A DNA stretch of 30,707 bases, taken from positions 1-30,707 of the forward strand of contig JBBSGP010000035.1 in assembly GCA_038253885.1 (NCBI GenBank), read 5' to 3'. The notes under the pieces are model-generated. The model made no database searches and was not told the origin of the DNA. It worked only from the letters and a program-made list of their open reading frames with translations. Shown piece by piece: positions 1 through 7,807 of this stretch; the first letter of the stretch is position 1, and every line of letters begins with the position of its first letter. Origin of the DNA: JALZAQ01 sp038253885 (GTDB taxonomy: Bacteria > Gemmatimonadota > Gemmatimonadetes > Gemmatimonadales > Gemmatimonadaceae). The position numbers were made by a program, and so were the translations under genes.

Positions 1-1065
1 CCCGCCGAGCAGCGCGAGCGCGTGAGCGTCCAGCCGGTCACGGTTGCGAGCTTCCGGCCGACGCTTCAGAGCACCGGCACCGTGGCCTTCGATGCCGACA
101 TCTCCACGCCCGTCATCGCCCCCTTCTCGGGGCCGGTGATCCGCATTCTCGTTCAACCCGGTGCGTATGTGCACCGGGGCGACGCACTCGCGATCATTTC
201 CTCGCCCGACTTCGCCGCTGCCGTGGCCGCATTCCGCAAAGCCCAGGGGGCAGCCGTTCAGACGCGGCGCATCGCGGATCAGGATTCGGCGCTCTTCAAG
301 AACGACGCGCTCGCGCGCCGCGATCTGGAGCAGGCACAGACCGATGCCCTCGCCGCCGCTGCCGATCGCGATGCCGCCATCCAACAGCTCCGCGCGCTCG
401 GCGTGAGCGACGCGGCGATCGCGCAATTGCGCGACGGCAAGGGAGCGCCGACGATCGAAGGCGCGATCCGGGCGCCGATCGATGGGACCGTCGTCGAGCG
501 CCTGATCAACCCCGGACAGCTTCTCCAGGCTGGCACAACGCAAGCCTTCACCGTCGCCGATCTCACCACGATGTGGGTGATGGCGAGCGTCTTCGAGGCG
601 GACCTCGCTCTCGTCAAGATTGGCGACCGCGCCGATATCGTGACCGGGGCGTCGCACACGCCGCTCACCGGGACGGTGAGCTACATCGCCGCGCTCGTCG
701 ATCCCTCGACGAAGGCAACCGCGGTGCGGGTCGTCGTGCCGAACACCGGCCGCCTCCTGAAGAAGGATATGTACGTGCAGGTCGCGCTTCACTCGTCGCG
801 GGAGAGCCAGGGCATCCTCATCCCCGTCGCATCGGTCCTGCGCGACGAGGACAATTTGCCGTTCGTGTTCGTGGAGCTCCCCGCTGCCACGGCCACCGGC
901 GCCGCCGCCGGTCGCGCGCCACATGCGGCGGATCGTTTCGCGCGCCGGCAGATCACCATCGGCTCCCGGGTGGGAGATCAGTTCGAGGTCACGGCCGGCC
1001 TCAAGCCCGGCGAGCGCATCATTGCCGAGGGCGGACTCTTCCTGCAGTTCGCGCAGGGGCAATGA
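1..1065 (+). CDS. Efflux RND transporter periplasmic adaptor (CzcB/CusB-like), 5' partial
   Basis: This is the membrane-fusion subunit that bridges the inner-membrane RND pump encoded next to an outer-membrane channel. The reading frame is open to the left edge, so the true start, signal sequence and lipoyl beginning lie outside; the GTG at 22 is only the first start codon in view. The visible order is a barrel-sandwich half (VIAPFSGPVIRILVQPG), an alpha-helical hairpin rich in Ala, Arg and Asp (about nt 220-410), the second barrel-sandwich half (IRAPIDGTVVERLINPGQ), a beta-barrel (LTTMWVMASVFEADL) and a membrane-proximal domain ending in GLKPGERIIAEGG. This is the HlyD/CzcB architecture. Its TGA overlaps the ATG of the pump gene (ATGA), so the two are translationally coupled. 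The channel gene (CzcC type) is not in view and may lie upstream. Confidence 0.93.
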   Translation, partial: PAEQRERVSVQPVTVASFRPTLQSTGTVAFDADISTPVIAPFSGPVIRILVQPGAYVHRGDALAIISSPDFAAAVAAFRKAQGAAVQTRRIADQDSALFKNDALARRDLEQAQTDALAAAADRDAAIQQLRALGVSDAAIAQLRDGKGAPTIEGAIRAPIDGTVVERLINPGQLLQAGTTQAFTVADLTTMWVMASVFEADLALVKIGDRADIVTGASHTPLTGTVSYIAALVDPSTKATAVRVVVPNTGRLLKKDMYVQVALHSSRESQGILIPVASVLRDEDNLPFVFVELPAATATGAAAGRAPHAADRFARRQITIGSRVGDQFEVTAGLKPGERIIAEGGLFLQFAQGQ

Positions 1066-4000
1066 TGACCCCGGACGACCCGAGCGAAGTGCCACACGAT
1101 CCTCGGCCCCTGTCTCATCCGGCGGGAGCGGCACGGGAGGACTGGGAGGCCGAGGCGCAGGCGCCTTACTCGCTGCGCGGCGAGGGGCAGGGCGAACAGC
1201 CCGCCCACCGCCGGCGGGTGTCGTTCGTCAACCGCATCGTCGCCGGGGCTCTCCGCCAGCGGCTCATCGTGGCGCTCCTCGCCGTGACCCTCGTCGTGGT
1301 CGGCATCTTTTCCTTCACCCGGCTGCCGGTCGACGCGTATCCCGATCTCTCGCCTCCCATGGTCGAGATCGTCACGCAGTGGCCGGGCCACGCCGCCGAG
1401 GAAGTCGAGCGGTTGATCACCGCGCCAGTCGAGCTCGGCATGAACGGGTCTCCCGGGCTCAAGGTGATGCGATCCATTTCGCTGTACGGGCTGTCGTCGG
1501 TGCGTCTCACCTTCACCGACGGAACCGACACCCACTTTGCCCGACAACAGGTGTTCGAGCGCATCCCCGACGTGTCGGTCCCCTCCGGCGTGACGCCGTC
1601 GGTCTCACCGCTGTTCTCGCCGTCCGGGCTCGTCTACCGGTACGTGATCCAGAGCCCGGACCGGTCCGCGATGGAGCTCAAGATCATCCAGGACTGGGTG
1701 CTCGAGCGGCAGTACAAGGCTGTACCCGGTGTCGCCGACATGTCATCACTCGGCGGCGAAACGATGCAGTACCAGGTCGAGATCGATCCATCCCGACTGG
1801 CCGCGGTGGGACTCACCGTGCCCGTTGTCGCGGCGGCGCTAGGCAACAACAACAGCAATGCGGGTGGCGGCTTCTACTCGGAAGGCGGGCAGTTCTACTA
1901 CGTGCGCGGCCTGGGGCGCGTGGCGACGACCGACGACATCGCCAACATCGTGCTCGCCGTACACAATGGTACCCCCATCCTGGTCAAGGATGTTGGCCAG
2001 GTCGTGATCGGCCACGCGCCCCGACTCGGCCAGTTCGGCTACAACCGCCAGGATGACGCCGTGGAAGGCGTGATTCTCCTGCGGAAAGGAGAGCAGGCGC
2101 AGACGGTGCTCAAGGGTGTCCAGGCGAAAACGGCCGAGCTCAACGCGTCGCTGTTGCCTAAGGATGTGAAGGTCGTGCCGTACTACGATCGAAGCGACCT
2201 CATCCACGAGACCACCCACACCGTCCTGAACAACCTTCTCCGAGGGATCGTTCTCGTCATCGCGATCCTCATCTTCTTCCTCTTCGACGTGCGTGCGGGG
2301 CTCATCGTCGCGACGACCATTCCCCTCGCCCTGATGTTCGCGTTCATCTGTCTCGACATTCGGCACATTCCCGCCAACCTGCTGTCGATCGGCGCCATCG
2401 ATTTCGGCATTCTGGTGGACGGCGCGGTCGTCATGGTGGAGAACATCTACCGCCGCCTCGCGGCTCGGACAACCGCCGCTCCCGGCAAGCGTGGCGTGGT
2501 CGCGACGATCATCGAGGCAGCGGCCGAGGTGGACCGGCCGATCTTTTATGCGGTGGCCGTGATCATCGCCGGCTTCTTGCCCATCTACGCCCTCGCTGGT
2601 CCATCGGGGAAATTGTTCCGGCCAATGGCCGACACGACGATCTTCGCCCTCATCGGAGCCCTCGTCATCACGCTGACGCTCATCCCGGTACTCTGCGCGT
2701 GGGTTCTGCACAAAGGCGTACGAGAGCGCCGCAACCCCATCTTCGAGTGGATGCGCAGCCAGTACGCTCGCGGGCTCGGCTGGTCGCTGGCGCGTCCGCG
2801 TTGGGTGATCGGCGGGTCGGCGATCGTCTTCGGTCTCTCGCTCCTGCTCATTCCCGCCATCGGGGGCGAGTTCATGCCCAAGCTGGACGAGGGCGCACTC
2901 TGGGTTCGTGCCACCATGCCGTACACCATCTCGTTCGAGGAATCGTCGAAGATCGTGCCGCAGGTTCGCGAGATCCTGCGGTCGTTCCCCGAGGTGACGG
3001 TCGTCGCGTCGGAGCACGGGCGGCCAGACGATGGGACCGATCCGACCGGCTTCTTCAACGCCGAGTTCTTCGTCGGACTCAAGTCGTACGGTGAGTGGAG
3101 CGGTCCCCGACGCACTAAATCGGACCTCATCGCGGCGGTCGATCAGAAGCTCAAGGCGTTCCCCGGTATCACCTTCAATTACACCCAACCAGCCGAGGAT
3201 GCGGTCAACGAAGCCGAGACCGGACTCAAGAGCTCACTCGATGTGAAAGTGTTTGGCCCCGACCTTGTGGTGCTCGAGCAGAAAGGCAAGGAAGTGAAGC
3301 GCGCCCTCGAGCAGGTGCGCGGCGTCGCGCACGTGACTGTTGTGCAGGAGCTGGGACAGCCGAGCCTGACCATCCGGGTCGATCGCGCGAAGATCGCCCG
3401 GTACGGCGTCAATTCCGGCGACATCAACGCGCTGATCGAGGCCGCGGTTGGCGGCACGGCGGCGACGCAGGTCGCGCAGGGCGAGCGCCTCTTCGATCTC
3501 GTAGTGCGTCTGCAACCCCAGTATCGCCAGACCCCGGAACAGATCGGTGACATCCGCGTCGCGACGCCGGACGGTCAGCAGATCCCGCTCCGTGAGCTCG
3601 CAGACATCCAGGTCGCGAATGGGGCCTCGTTCATCTATCGGCAGGACAACTCGCGTTTCATCGGCATCCAGTATTCGGTCGAGGGGCGTGACCTGGCCAG
3701 CGCGGTCCAGGAGGCGCGGCGCACGGTGGCGAAGGCGGTGTCGCTCCCGACTGGCTACACGGTGCGATGGGGCGGCGAGTATGAGGACTACACCGCCTCG
3801 CGTACGCAGCTGGCGGTGATCCTGCCGCTCACGGTGGTCCTGATCTTCTTCATTCTCTTCCTGCTCTACGACAACTTCAAGTTTCCCCTCATCACGCTCG
3901 TCGGTGTGGTTCTGTCGGCGCCGATTGGCGGCTTGCTGGCGCTTCTTGTGTCGGGGACGCCGTTCTCGGTGTCCTCGGGGATCGGGTTTGTCGCTCTCTT

Positions 4001-4310
4001 CGGCGTGTCGGTGCAGACGGCGATCGTCTACATTTCTTACGTCAACGAGTTGCGGGGCGACGGGCTGAGCATCACCGACGCCGTGAACGAGGCGGCGATG
4101 CTCCGGCTCCGGCCGATCATGATGACAGCGCTCGTCGCCGCGCTTGGCCTGCTGCCGGCCGCCCTCTCGGCGGGCGTCGGCTCGGATTCTCAACGGCCGT
4201 TCGCGCTCGTGATCGTCGGCGGATTGTTCTCGCGCCTCCTGATCAGCGTCTATCTCATGCCCGCGCTCTATTCCGTGGTGGCCCGCCAGGGCGATCGGCT
4301 CGAGGTATGA
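1062..4310 (+). CDS. Heavy-metal RND efflux permease, CzcA family
   Basis: Inner-membrane proton-driven exporter of metal cations, acting with the adaptor encoded just upstream. Translation from 1062 gives 1082 residues, the usual size of the family plus a short extension. The proton-relay TM4 signature DFGILVDGAVVMVEN (about residues 447-461) is the form known for divalent-metal (Zn/Co/Cd/Ni) CzcA pumps rather than the Cu/Ag CusA form. The periplasmic motif GRPDDGTDPTGFFN also matches CzcA. I chose ATG 1062 because it overlaps the previous stop and is preceded by AGGGG. However, its first 52 residues are Pro/Glu/Arg-rich and unlike the family. GTG 1218 (VSFVNRIVAGALRQR) starts where CzcA proteins normally begin and is a real alternative. 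Metal specificity is inferred from the motif only. Confidence 0.95.
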   Translation: MMTPDDPSEVPHDPRPLSHPAGAAREDWEAEAQAPYSLRGEGQGEQPAHRRRVSFVNRIVAGALRQRLIVALLAVTLVVVGIFSFTRLPVDAYPDLSPPMVEIVTQWPGHAAEEVERLITAPVELGMNGSPGLKVMRSISLYGLSSVRLTFTDGTDTHFARQQVFERIPDVSVPSGVTPSVSPLFSPSGLVYRYVIQSPDRSAMELKIIQDWVLERQYKAVPGVADMSSLGGETMQYQVEIDPSRLAAVGLTVPVVAAALGNNNSNAGGGFYSEGGQFYYVRGLGRVATTDDIANIVLAVHNGTPILVKDVGQVVIGHAPRLGQFGYNRQDDAVEGVILLRKGEQAQTVLKGVQAKTAELNASLLPKDVKVVPYYDRSDLIHETTHTVLNNLLRGIVLVIAILIFFLFDVRAGLIVATTIPLALMFAFICLDIRHIPANLLSIGAIDFGILVDGAVVMVENIYRRLAARTTAAPGKRGVVATIIEAAAEVDRPIFYAVAVIIAGFLPIYALAGPSGKLFRPMADTTIFALIGALVITLTLIPVLCAWVLHKGVRERRNPIFEWMRSQYARGLGWSLARPRWVIGGSAIVFGLSLLLIPAIGGEFMPKLDEGALWVRATMPYTISFEESSKIVPQVREILRSFPEVTVVASEHGRPDDGTDPTGFFNAEFFVGLKSYGEWSGPRRTKSDLIAAVDQKLKAFPGITFNYTQPAEDAVNEAETGLKSSLDVKVFGPDLVVLEQKGKEVKRALEQVRGVAHVTVVQELGQPSLTIRVDRAKIARYGVNSGDINALIEAAVGGTAATQVAQGERLFDLVVRLQPQYRQTPEQIGDIRVATPDGQQIPLRELADIQVANGASFIYRQDNSRFIGIQYSVEGRDLASAVQEARRTVAKAVSLPTGYTVRWGGEYEDYTASRTQLAVILPLTVVLIFFILFLLYDNFKFPLITLVGVVLSAPIGGLLALLVSGTPFSVSSGIGFVALFGVSVQTAIVYISYVNELRGDGLSITDAVNEAAMLRLRPIMMTALVAALGLLPAALSAGVGSDSQRPFALVIVGGLFSRLLISVYLMPALYSVVARQGDRLEV

Positions 4311-4312
4311 GA

Positions 4313-4689
4313 CGAAGCGTTCCTGGGCGTGAGTACTCCGGCGCCACATCGATCGGCGCGCCGCCTCGACGCTCGGCCTCAGCGAGCCCGCCGTCGTAGG
4401 GCACCTCGCCGACCAGATTCATGTCGTGCGCGCGACAGAAATCAGCGATCGCCGAACGGTCGGCCGCATCGCGCACCTTGTTCGCCACGACGACGACGTC
4501 CGTGACACCGAACTCGCGGGGCGTGGCATGGGCTCCGCACATTGAGCCGGCGCCACCCTGCCCTACTTTGCCCATCACCAATAACCTTACGCCATCGGGG
4601 CCGACAACGCCGAACTCGTCGATGTTATCCTCGAGATCCGCCGCAAAAATGACCCTCGTCGTGCCACCCTCGTGCGCGCGGCGCTCCAT
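4313..4689 (-). pseudogene. CooC-like P-loop ATPase remnant, internally deleted
   Basis: The frame retains recognisable pieces of a CooC/MinD-type nucleotide-binding protein. An early-middle piece reads DEFGVVGPDGVRLLVMGKV followed by GGAGSMCGAHAT. A later piece reads FGVTDVVVVANKVRD, then VGEVPYDGGLAEAE and GAPIDVAPE. The N-terminal Walker A loop is absent. The segment that should lie between the MCGAHAT motif and the NKVR (guanine/adenine-recognition-like) motif, several dozen residues in the family, is missing, so the two are fused directly. After GAPIDVAPE the homology stops close to the pump stop codon. The ATG at 4689 lies 4 nt beyond the stop of the cyclase pseudogene, so the pair was probably one operon. 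It cannot bind ATP as encoded. Confidence 0.7.
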
Positions 4690-4693
4690 GATC

Positions 4694-5357
4694 TCACTCG
4701 TTGATGGCGAACGCTCTGACGGGGAATGTGCCCACTCCCTTCGCGGCTACGGGGGCGACAAAGAATCGCGCCCCCTCACGGACCGACGCGAGATTGCACA
4801 GGTGCTCGACAATGGGGATCTCCCTTCCAAGGAGCACCGTGTGTACCGGGCGGCGGCCATCAAGGAGCGAGTCTATGTTCACCGAGTCGATCCCTACCAA
4901 GACCGCGCCCCGTTCGGCCAGCTGCACCGCGGCATCCTCGGTCAGATGTGGGTTGTTCTCCAAATAGGCTGGTTGACGCCACAGTGAGTCCCACCCGGTG
5001 TGGACGAGGACTGCTCGGCCGCGAACAGCGAGATTGGCGAAAATAGGCCGCGGTGATGGCCCGGGGTTCGCCAGCCCGAATCCGGACCACGGTACACGGC
5101 AGCTCGACCAGGGCCGCGAGCGTCAATTCCGAGATGTCCGTGCCATCCGCGAACCGATGATAAGGGCTGTCGATCTAGGTCCCGGTATTCGCGACCATCT
5201 CGATCTTTCCGATGTGGAACTCGGTCCCGTTCGCGTACCGCGTCCGCGATTCCTCCCGGCTCAGGAAATAGCAGATGGCAGGCGCGGGGAGGCCGGGATG
5301 GGTGATCATCCCGGATTCGATTTCGTGACTGAGGTCGATCACGCGGTCTGCGGGCAT
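4694..5357 (-). pseudogene. Cyclase / kynurenine-formamidase-like hydrolase, nonsense plus frameshift
   Basis: Metal-dependent cyclase-family hydrolase (the family that includes bacterial kynurenine formamidase), now broken. Start ATG 5357 follows an AAAGGAG ribosome site. The protein opens RVIDLSHEIESGMITHPG and reaches EMVANTGT, where a TAG at 5173-5175 replaces the tyrosine expected before IDSPYHRFADG. The same frame runs on to TAAYF. There, a T run of four on the coding strand (A run 5040-5043 on +) shifts the frame by one. In the next frame the homology resumes as NLAVRGRAVLVHTGWDS, then NNPHLTEDAAVQLAERGA, DGRRPVHTVLLG and GTFPVRAFAINE up to the stop at 4694. The rest of the family pattern is intact, so the damage looks recent. 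One lesion could be a sequencing error; two in one gene argue for a true pseudogene. Confidence 0.8.
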
Positions 5358-5479
5358 GGCATTTCTCCTTTCTTGCCTCGGCCGTCTTTTTTTTTGTAAC
5401 CACCAGCCATCTCGCGGATATCTACAGCGAGCGTCATGCCCATCCCGAACGCCCTGTCCGCGACCCGCACCAGACATCT

Positions 5480-6202
5480 GTGAACGCTACCGCCTCTCCT
5501 TCTTCGTCCCCTCCACCCGCTTCTCGCTTGACGCCTGTTGCGTCGTGGACTCACACCGCCGTCGTCGTGGCCGTCTTCACGACGCTCGCCGTTGCCGGCG
5601 CGATCACCCAGGCGCGCGCGCACGCGACCGCGGCGGCCGCGCCATCGCACCCCAGCCTCATTCCTCTCTATCTCTCGCTGATCGTCGCGGAGTGGGCCCT
5701 CGTGCTCTACGTGCGCATCGGAATACGCCGTACAGCGACTACGATCAGCGACCTGCTCGGCGACGCCATCGGGACGCGCCGGAAGCTGGTGACGGATATC
5801 CTCCTCGGCATCGGCGTGTGGGGTGCCTGGGCGCTCATCGAGCTGGCATGGACCCATTGGTCGGGAGCATCGAGCGGGGTGGCCGTCCGGGCATTCCTCG
5901 CTCGACGCCCCGAGGAGGCTGTGGTCTGGATCGCGCTGTCGGCGAGCGCTGGCTTCGCCGAGGAGCTCGCCTTTCGCGGCTACCTGCAACGGCAGTTCAC
6001 CGCCCTGACAGGCAGCGCGGCGCTCGCCCTCGCGATGCAAGCCGTTCTGTTCGGGGTGTCGCACGGGTACCAGGGTCTCGGCGCGTGCGCCAGAATCACC
6101 GTCTTCGGCATTCTGTTCGGATTACTGGCGCTCTGGCAGAGACGTTTGCGGCCGGGGATCATAGCCCATGCGCTCACCGACATCATCGCCGGGCTTGCGT
6201 GA
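5480..6202 (+). CDS. CPBP family intramembrane glutamic protease
   Basis: Polytopic membrane protein of 240 residues from GTG 5480. It carries the three CPBP (Rce1/CAAX-protease-like) motifs in its C-terminal half: EExxxR at E161-E162-R166 (GFAEELAFRG), FxxxH at F191-H195 (FGVSH) and HxxxD at H230-D234 (HALTD). These are the residues known to form the active site in the family. About six to seven hydrophobic segments are visible, starting at residues 24-46. The N-terminus is Pro/Ser-rich and short. Its TGA overlaps the GTG of the sigma-factor gene (GTGA), so the protease and sigma factor are made from one message in fixed ratio. Known CPBP proteins act in bacteriocin immunity, prenyl-protein cleavage or anti-sigma cleavage; the neighbours here favour the last, which is my inference. 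Confidence 0.92.
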   Translation: MNATASPSSSPPPASRLTPVASWTHTAVVVAVFTTLAVAGAITQARAHATAAAAPSHPSLIPLYLSLIVAEWALVLYVRIGIRRTATTISDLLGDAIGTRRKLVTDILLGIGVWGAWALIELAWTHWSGASSGVAVRAFLARRPEEAVVWIALSASAGFAEELAFRGYLQRQFTALTGSAALALAMQAVLFGVSHGYQGLGACARITVFGILFGLLALWQRRLRPGIIAHALTDIIAGLA

Positions 6203-6702
6203 GCGAGGGCAGAGTGCTTTCCGCTGGCCTGGAGGCGCTCTATCGCAAGTACGCGCCGGATGTCTTCCGCTTTGCCTTGTACCTGTCGGGCGAGCCCAGC
6301 GATGCCGAAGGCATCACCGCCGAGACCTTCGTCCGCGTCTGGACGTCGAACGAGCCTATCCACCTTGCCACGGTGCGTGGTTATCTGTTCACGATCGCCC
6401 GGAACCTCTTTCTTCAGGGGCGGCGCAGGGACGCCCGCCACGTCGCCCTCGGCGAGCATCTCGAGGCCCCGCGCGCGACCCCGTACGAGGAGACGGAACA
6501 GCGCGCCGAGCTCGCGGCGGTGATGGCGCGCCTGGACACACTCCCGGAGATTGACCGTGCGGCGGTGATCATGCGTGCCGAGCACGACTTGCCCTACGCG
6601 GAGATAGCACGCGCGCTGGGGATTTCCCTGTCAGCGGCAAAGGTGAAGGTATGTCGGGCGCGGATGGTGCTTGGCGGCATTCGAACAGGAGCCTCCCAAT
6701 GA
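6199..6702 (+). CDS. ECF-type RNA polymerase sigma factor
   Basis: A 167-residue sigma-70 family factor of the extracytoplasmic-function class. Region 2 spans about residues 12-79 (LEALYRKYAPDVFRFAL, then AETFVRVWT and RGYLFTIARNLFL). Region 4 spans about 104-157, with the helix-turn-helix LPYAEIARALGISLSAAKVK. There is no region 3 and no C-terminal extension. GTG 6199 is chosen because it overlaps the CPBP stop by 4 nt and gives a normal N-terminus; GTG 6214 is an alternative. The gene's own stop overlaps the ATG of the anti-sigma-like gene (ATGA). The coupling predicts that the factor is held at the membrane by the next product and released by a signal. No matching promoter motif could be identified by eye. 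Confidence 0.95.
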   Translation: MSEGRVLSAGLEALYRKYAPDVFRFALYLSGEPSDAEGITAETFVRVWTSNEPIHLATVRGYLFTIARNLFLQGRRRDARHVALGEHLEAPRATPYEETEQRAELAAVMARLDTLPEIDRAAVIMRAEHDLPYAEIARALGISLSAAKVKVCRARMVLGGIRTGASQ

Positions 6703-7142
6703 CCGAGAGATCGATGCTTGTGACACGCGACGTGATCCTGGACCTCCTTCCGCTCTACCTGGCGGGCGAAGCGAGCGCTCCGACACGCTCGCTCGTCGAA
6801 CAGTATCTCAGTCAGGATGAGTCGCTCGCGCGCGAGGTACGGTCGCAGGTAGCGGATCCACTGGGCGGCCGGGGCCCGGTTGACCTGCCTCCGGAGTTGG
6901 AGTTGCGGTCGCTGAGGCGAACGCGAACGTTGCTGCGCTGGCACCGGAGACTGTTCGGCGTCGCGATCGGCCTCTCGGTCCTGGCGCTGACGAGCAAGCT
7001 CTCCATTGGGGATGATCACGTGCGGTCATTCCACTTCTTGATCCGCGACTATCCGGCCGTGTTCGGCCCCATCGCGCTCGCTGCCATGGCCTGTTGGATC
7101 GCGTACATCGGCGCGGCACGGCGGCTCCGGACTGGCGCTTAG
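6699..7142 (+). CDS. Anti-sigma-like membrane protein without zinc motif
   Basis: A 147-residue protein whose N-terminal 50 residues (DVILDLLPLYLAGEAS, then SLVEQYLSQD) look like the helical sigma-binding domain of zinc-finger anti-sigma factors. The usual HxxxCxxC zinc ligands are absent; there is no Cys at all in that domain. Two hydrophobic segments follow, at about residues 84-101 (FGVAIGLSVLALTS) and 118-138 (FGPIALAAMACWIAYIG). They are separated by a short exposed loop of about 16 residues, predicting an N-in/C-in hairpin. ATG 6699 overlaps the sigma stop and has AGGAG upstream. Function as the anti-sigma of the preceding gene is inferred from position and fold. The loop between the membrane spans would be the natural sensing or cleavage site. 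Confidence 0.8.
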   Translation: MTERSMLVTRDVILDLLPLYLAGEASAPTRSLVEQYLSQDESLAREVRSQVADPLGGRGPVDLPPELELRSLRRTRTLLRWHRRLFGVAIGLSVLALTSKLSIGDDHVRSFHFLIRDYPAVFGPIALAAMACWIAYIGAARRLRTGA

Positions 7143-7198
7143 GGAGCCGCGGGCCAGATGCCCAACTGTCCGCTCCCGACCTCGCGCTCCTTGTGACG

Positions 7199-7711
7199 AT
7201 GCCGGCAACCCTCGATCCGCGGTGGCGCATTCGCCGCGCTCTTCCAACGGAGGCGGAGCGGTTGACTCGGCTCGCGCGGGCCGCGAAAGCGCACTGGGGA
7301 TATCCGGCGTCGTGGCTCGAGACGTGGGCGTCTCAGCTCACCCTCACAGGCCAGTACATCGACCAGCATCGCGTCACAGTCGCCCATGACGATCGGAACA
7401 TCCTCGGAATGTGCGCGCTGGAAGATCATGGTGATCATTGGATGCTCGAGCACGTCTGGATCGAGCCCTCCTTTCACCGGCGCGGAGTAGGACGTGATCT
7501 GGTTCGCGACGCCCTTGATGCTGCACGCCGGCTCGGTGCCGTGCCGGTGAGACTCGTGTCTGATCCGGCTGCCCGAGGTTTCTACGAACGGCTGGGCGCG
7601 CGGCTGGTGGGCGAGGAGCCCGCGCCGATGGAGGGAGATCCGGAACGCACCCTTCCCCGGATGGAATTCGACGTGGAGGCATCCAATGCGCCGGCCCGAC
7701 AGAGTGGGTGA
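7199..7711 (+). CDS. GNAT family N-acetyltransferase
   Basis: A 170-residue single-domain acetyltransferase. The acetyl-CoA pyrophosphate-binding loop is HRRGVGRDLV within VWIEPSFHRRGVGRDLVRDA. The C-terminal motif ARGFYERLGARLVGEEPAP is the usual GNAT motif B. The N-terminus IRRALPTEAERLTRLAR is the typical first helix region. ATG 7199 is preferred; GTG 7193 two codons earlier is possible. It follows the anti-sigma gene by 56 nt on the same strand and could be a regulon member or simply co-transcribed. Substrate cannot be read from the sequence. Its final codons overlap the ribosome site and start of a truncated permease stub. Confidence 0.9.
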   Translation: MPATLDPRWRIRRALPTEAERLTRLARAAKAHWGYPASWLETWASQLTLTGQYIDQHRVTVAHDDRNILGMCALEDHGDHWMLEHVWIEPSFHRRGVGRDLVRDALDAARRLGAVPVRLVSDPAARGFYERLGARLVGEEPAPMEGDPERTLPRMEFDVEASNAPARQSG

Positions 7712-7750
7712 GCTCATCCAAGATGTGCGGTTCGCCCTCCGGCACATGGA
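7686..7750 (+). pseudogene. ADOP permease 5' stub
   Basis: An ATG at 7686, preceded at good spacing by GGAGG, opens with MRRPDRVGELIQDVRFALRH. This matches the cytoplasmic start of ADOP permeases (compare LLDDLRYAVRL in permease 2 and LLQNIRVGIRSLRR in permease 1 of this window). Homology ends after about 21 codons, just where the first membrane helix should begin. The remaining frame is antisense to the epimerase-like gene. The start signals are intact but the body has been lost, so this is the scar of a deletion. The match is short, so confidence is moderate. Confidence 0.5.
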
Positions 7751-7807
7751 TCCGACAACGATCGCCGACCGCCATGGGATTCTGTGGCTTCTCCTCGGGG
7801 GTGCCAT

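Noticed and set aside
1839..3188. Long minus-strand reading frame of 449 codons
   Set aside because: It is antisense to the CzcA gene, is Arg/Glu/Asp-rich with no recognisable domain, and is the usual shadow frame of a high-GC gene.
5387..5395. Run of nine T bases upstream of the cyclase start
   Set aside because: It lies between divergent genes, has no hairpin before it, and is more likely leader sequence than a terminator.
5356..6198. Upstream extension of the sigma-factor frame
   Set aside because: It is open only because of GC bias and lies over the CPBP gene; the sigma-factor homology begins just after GTG 6199.
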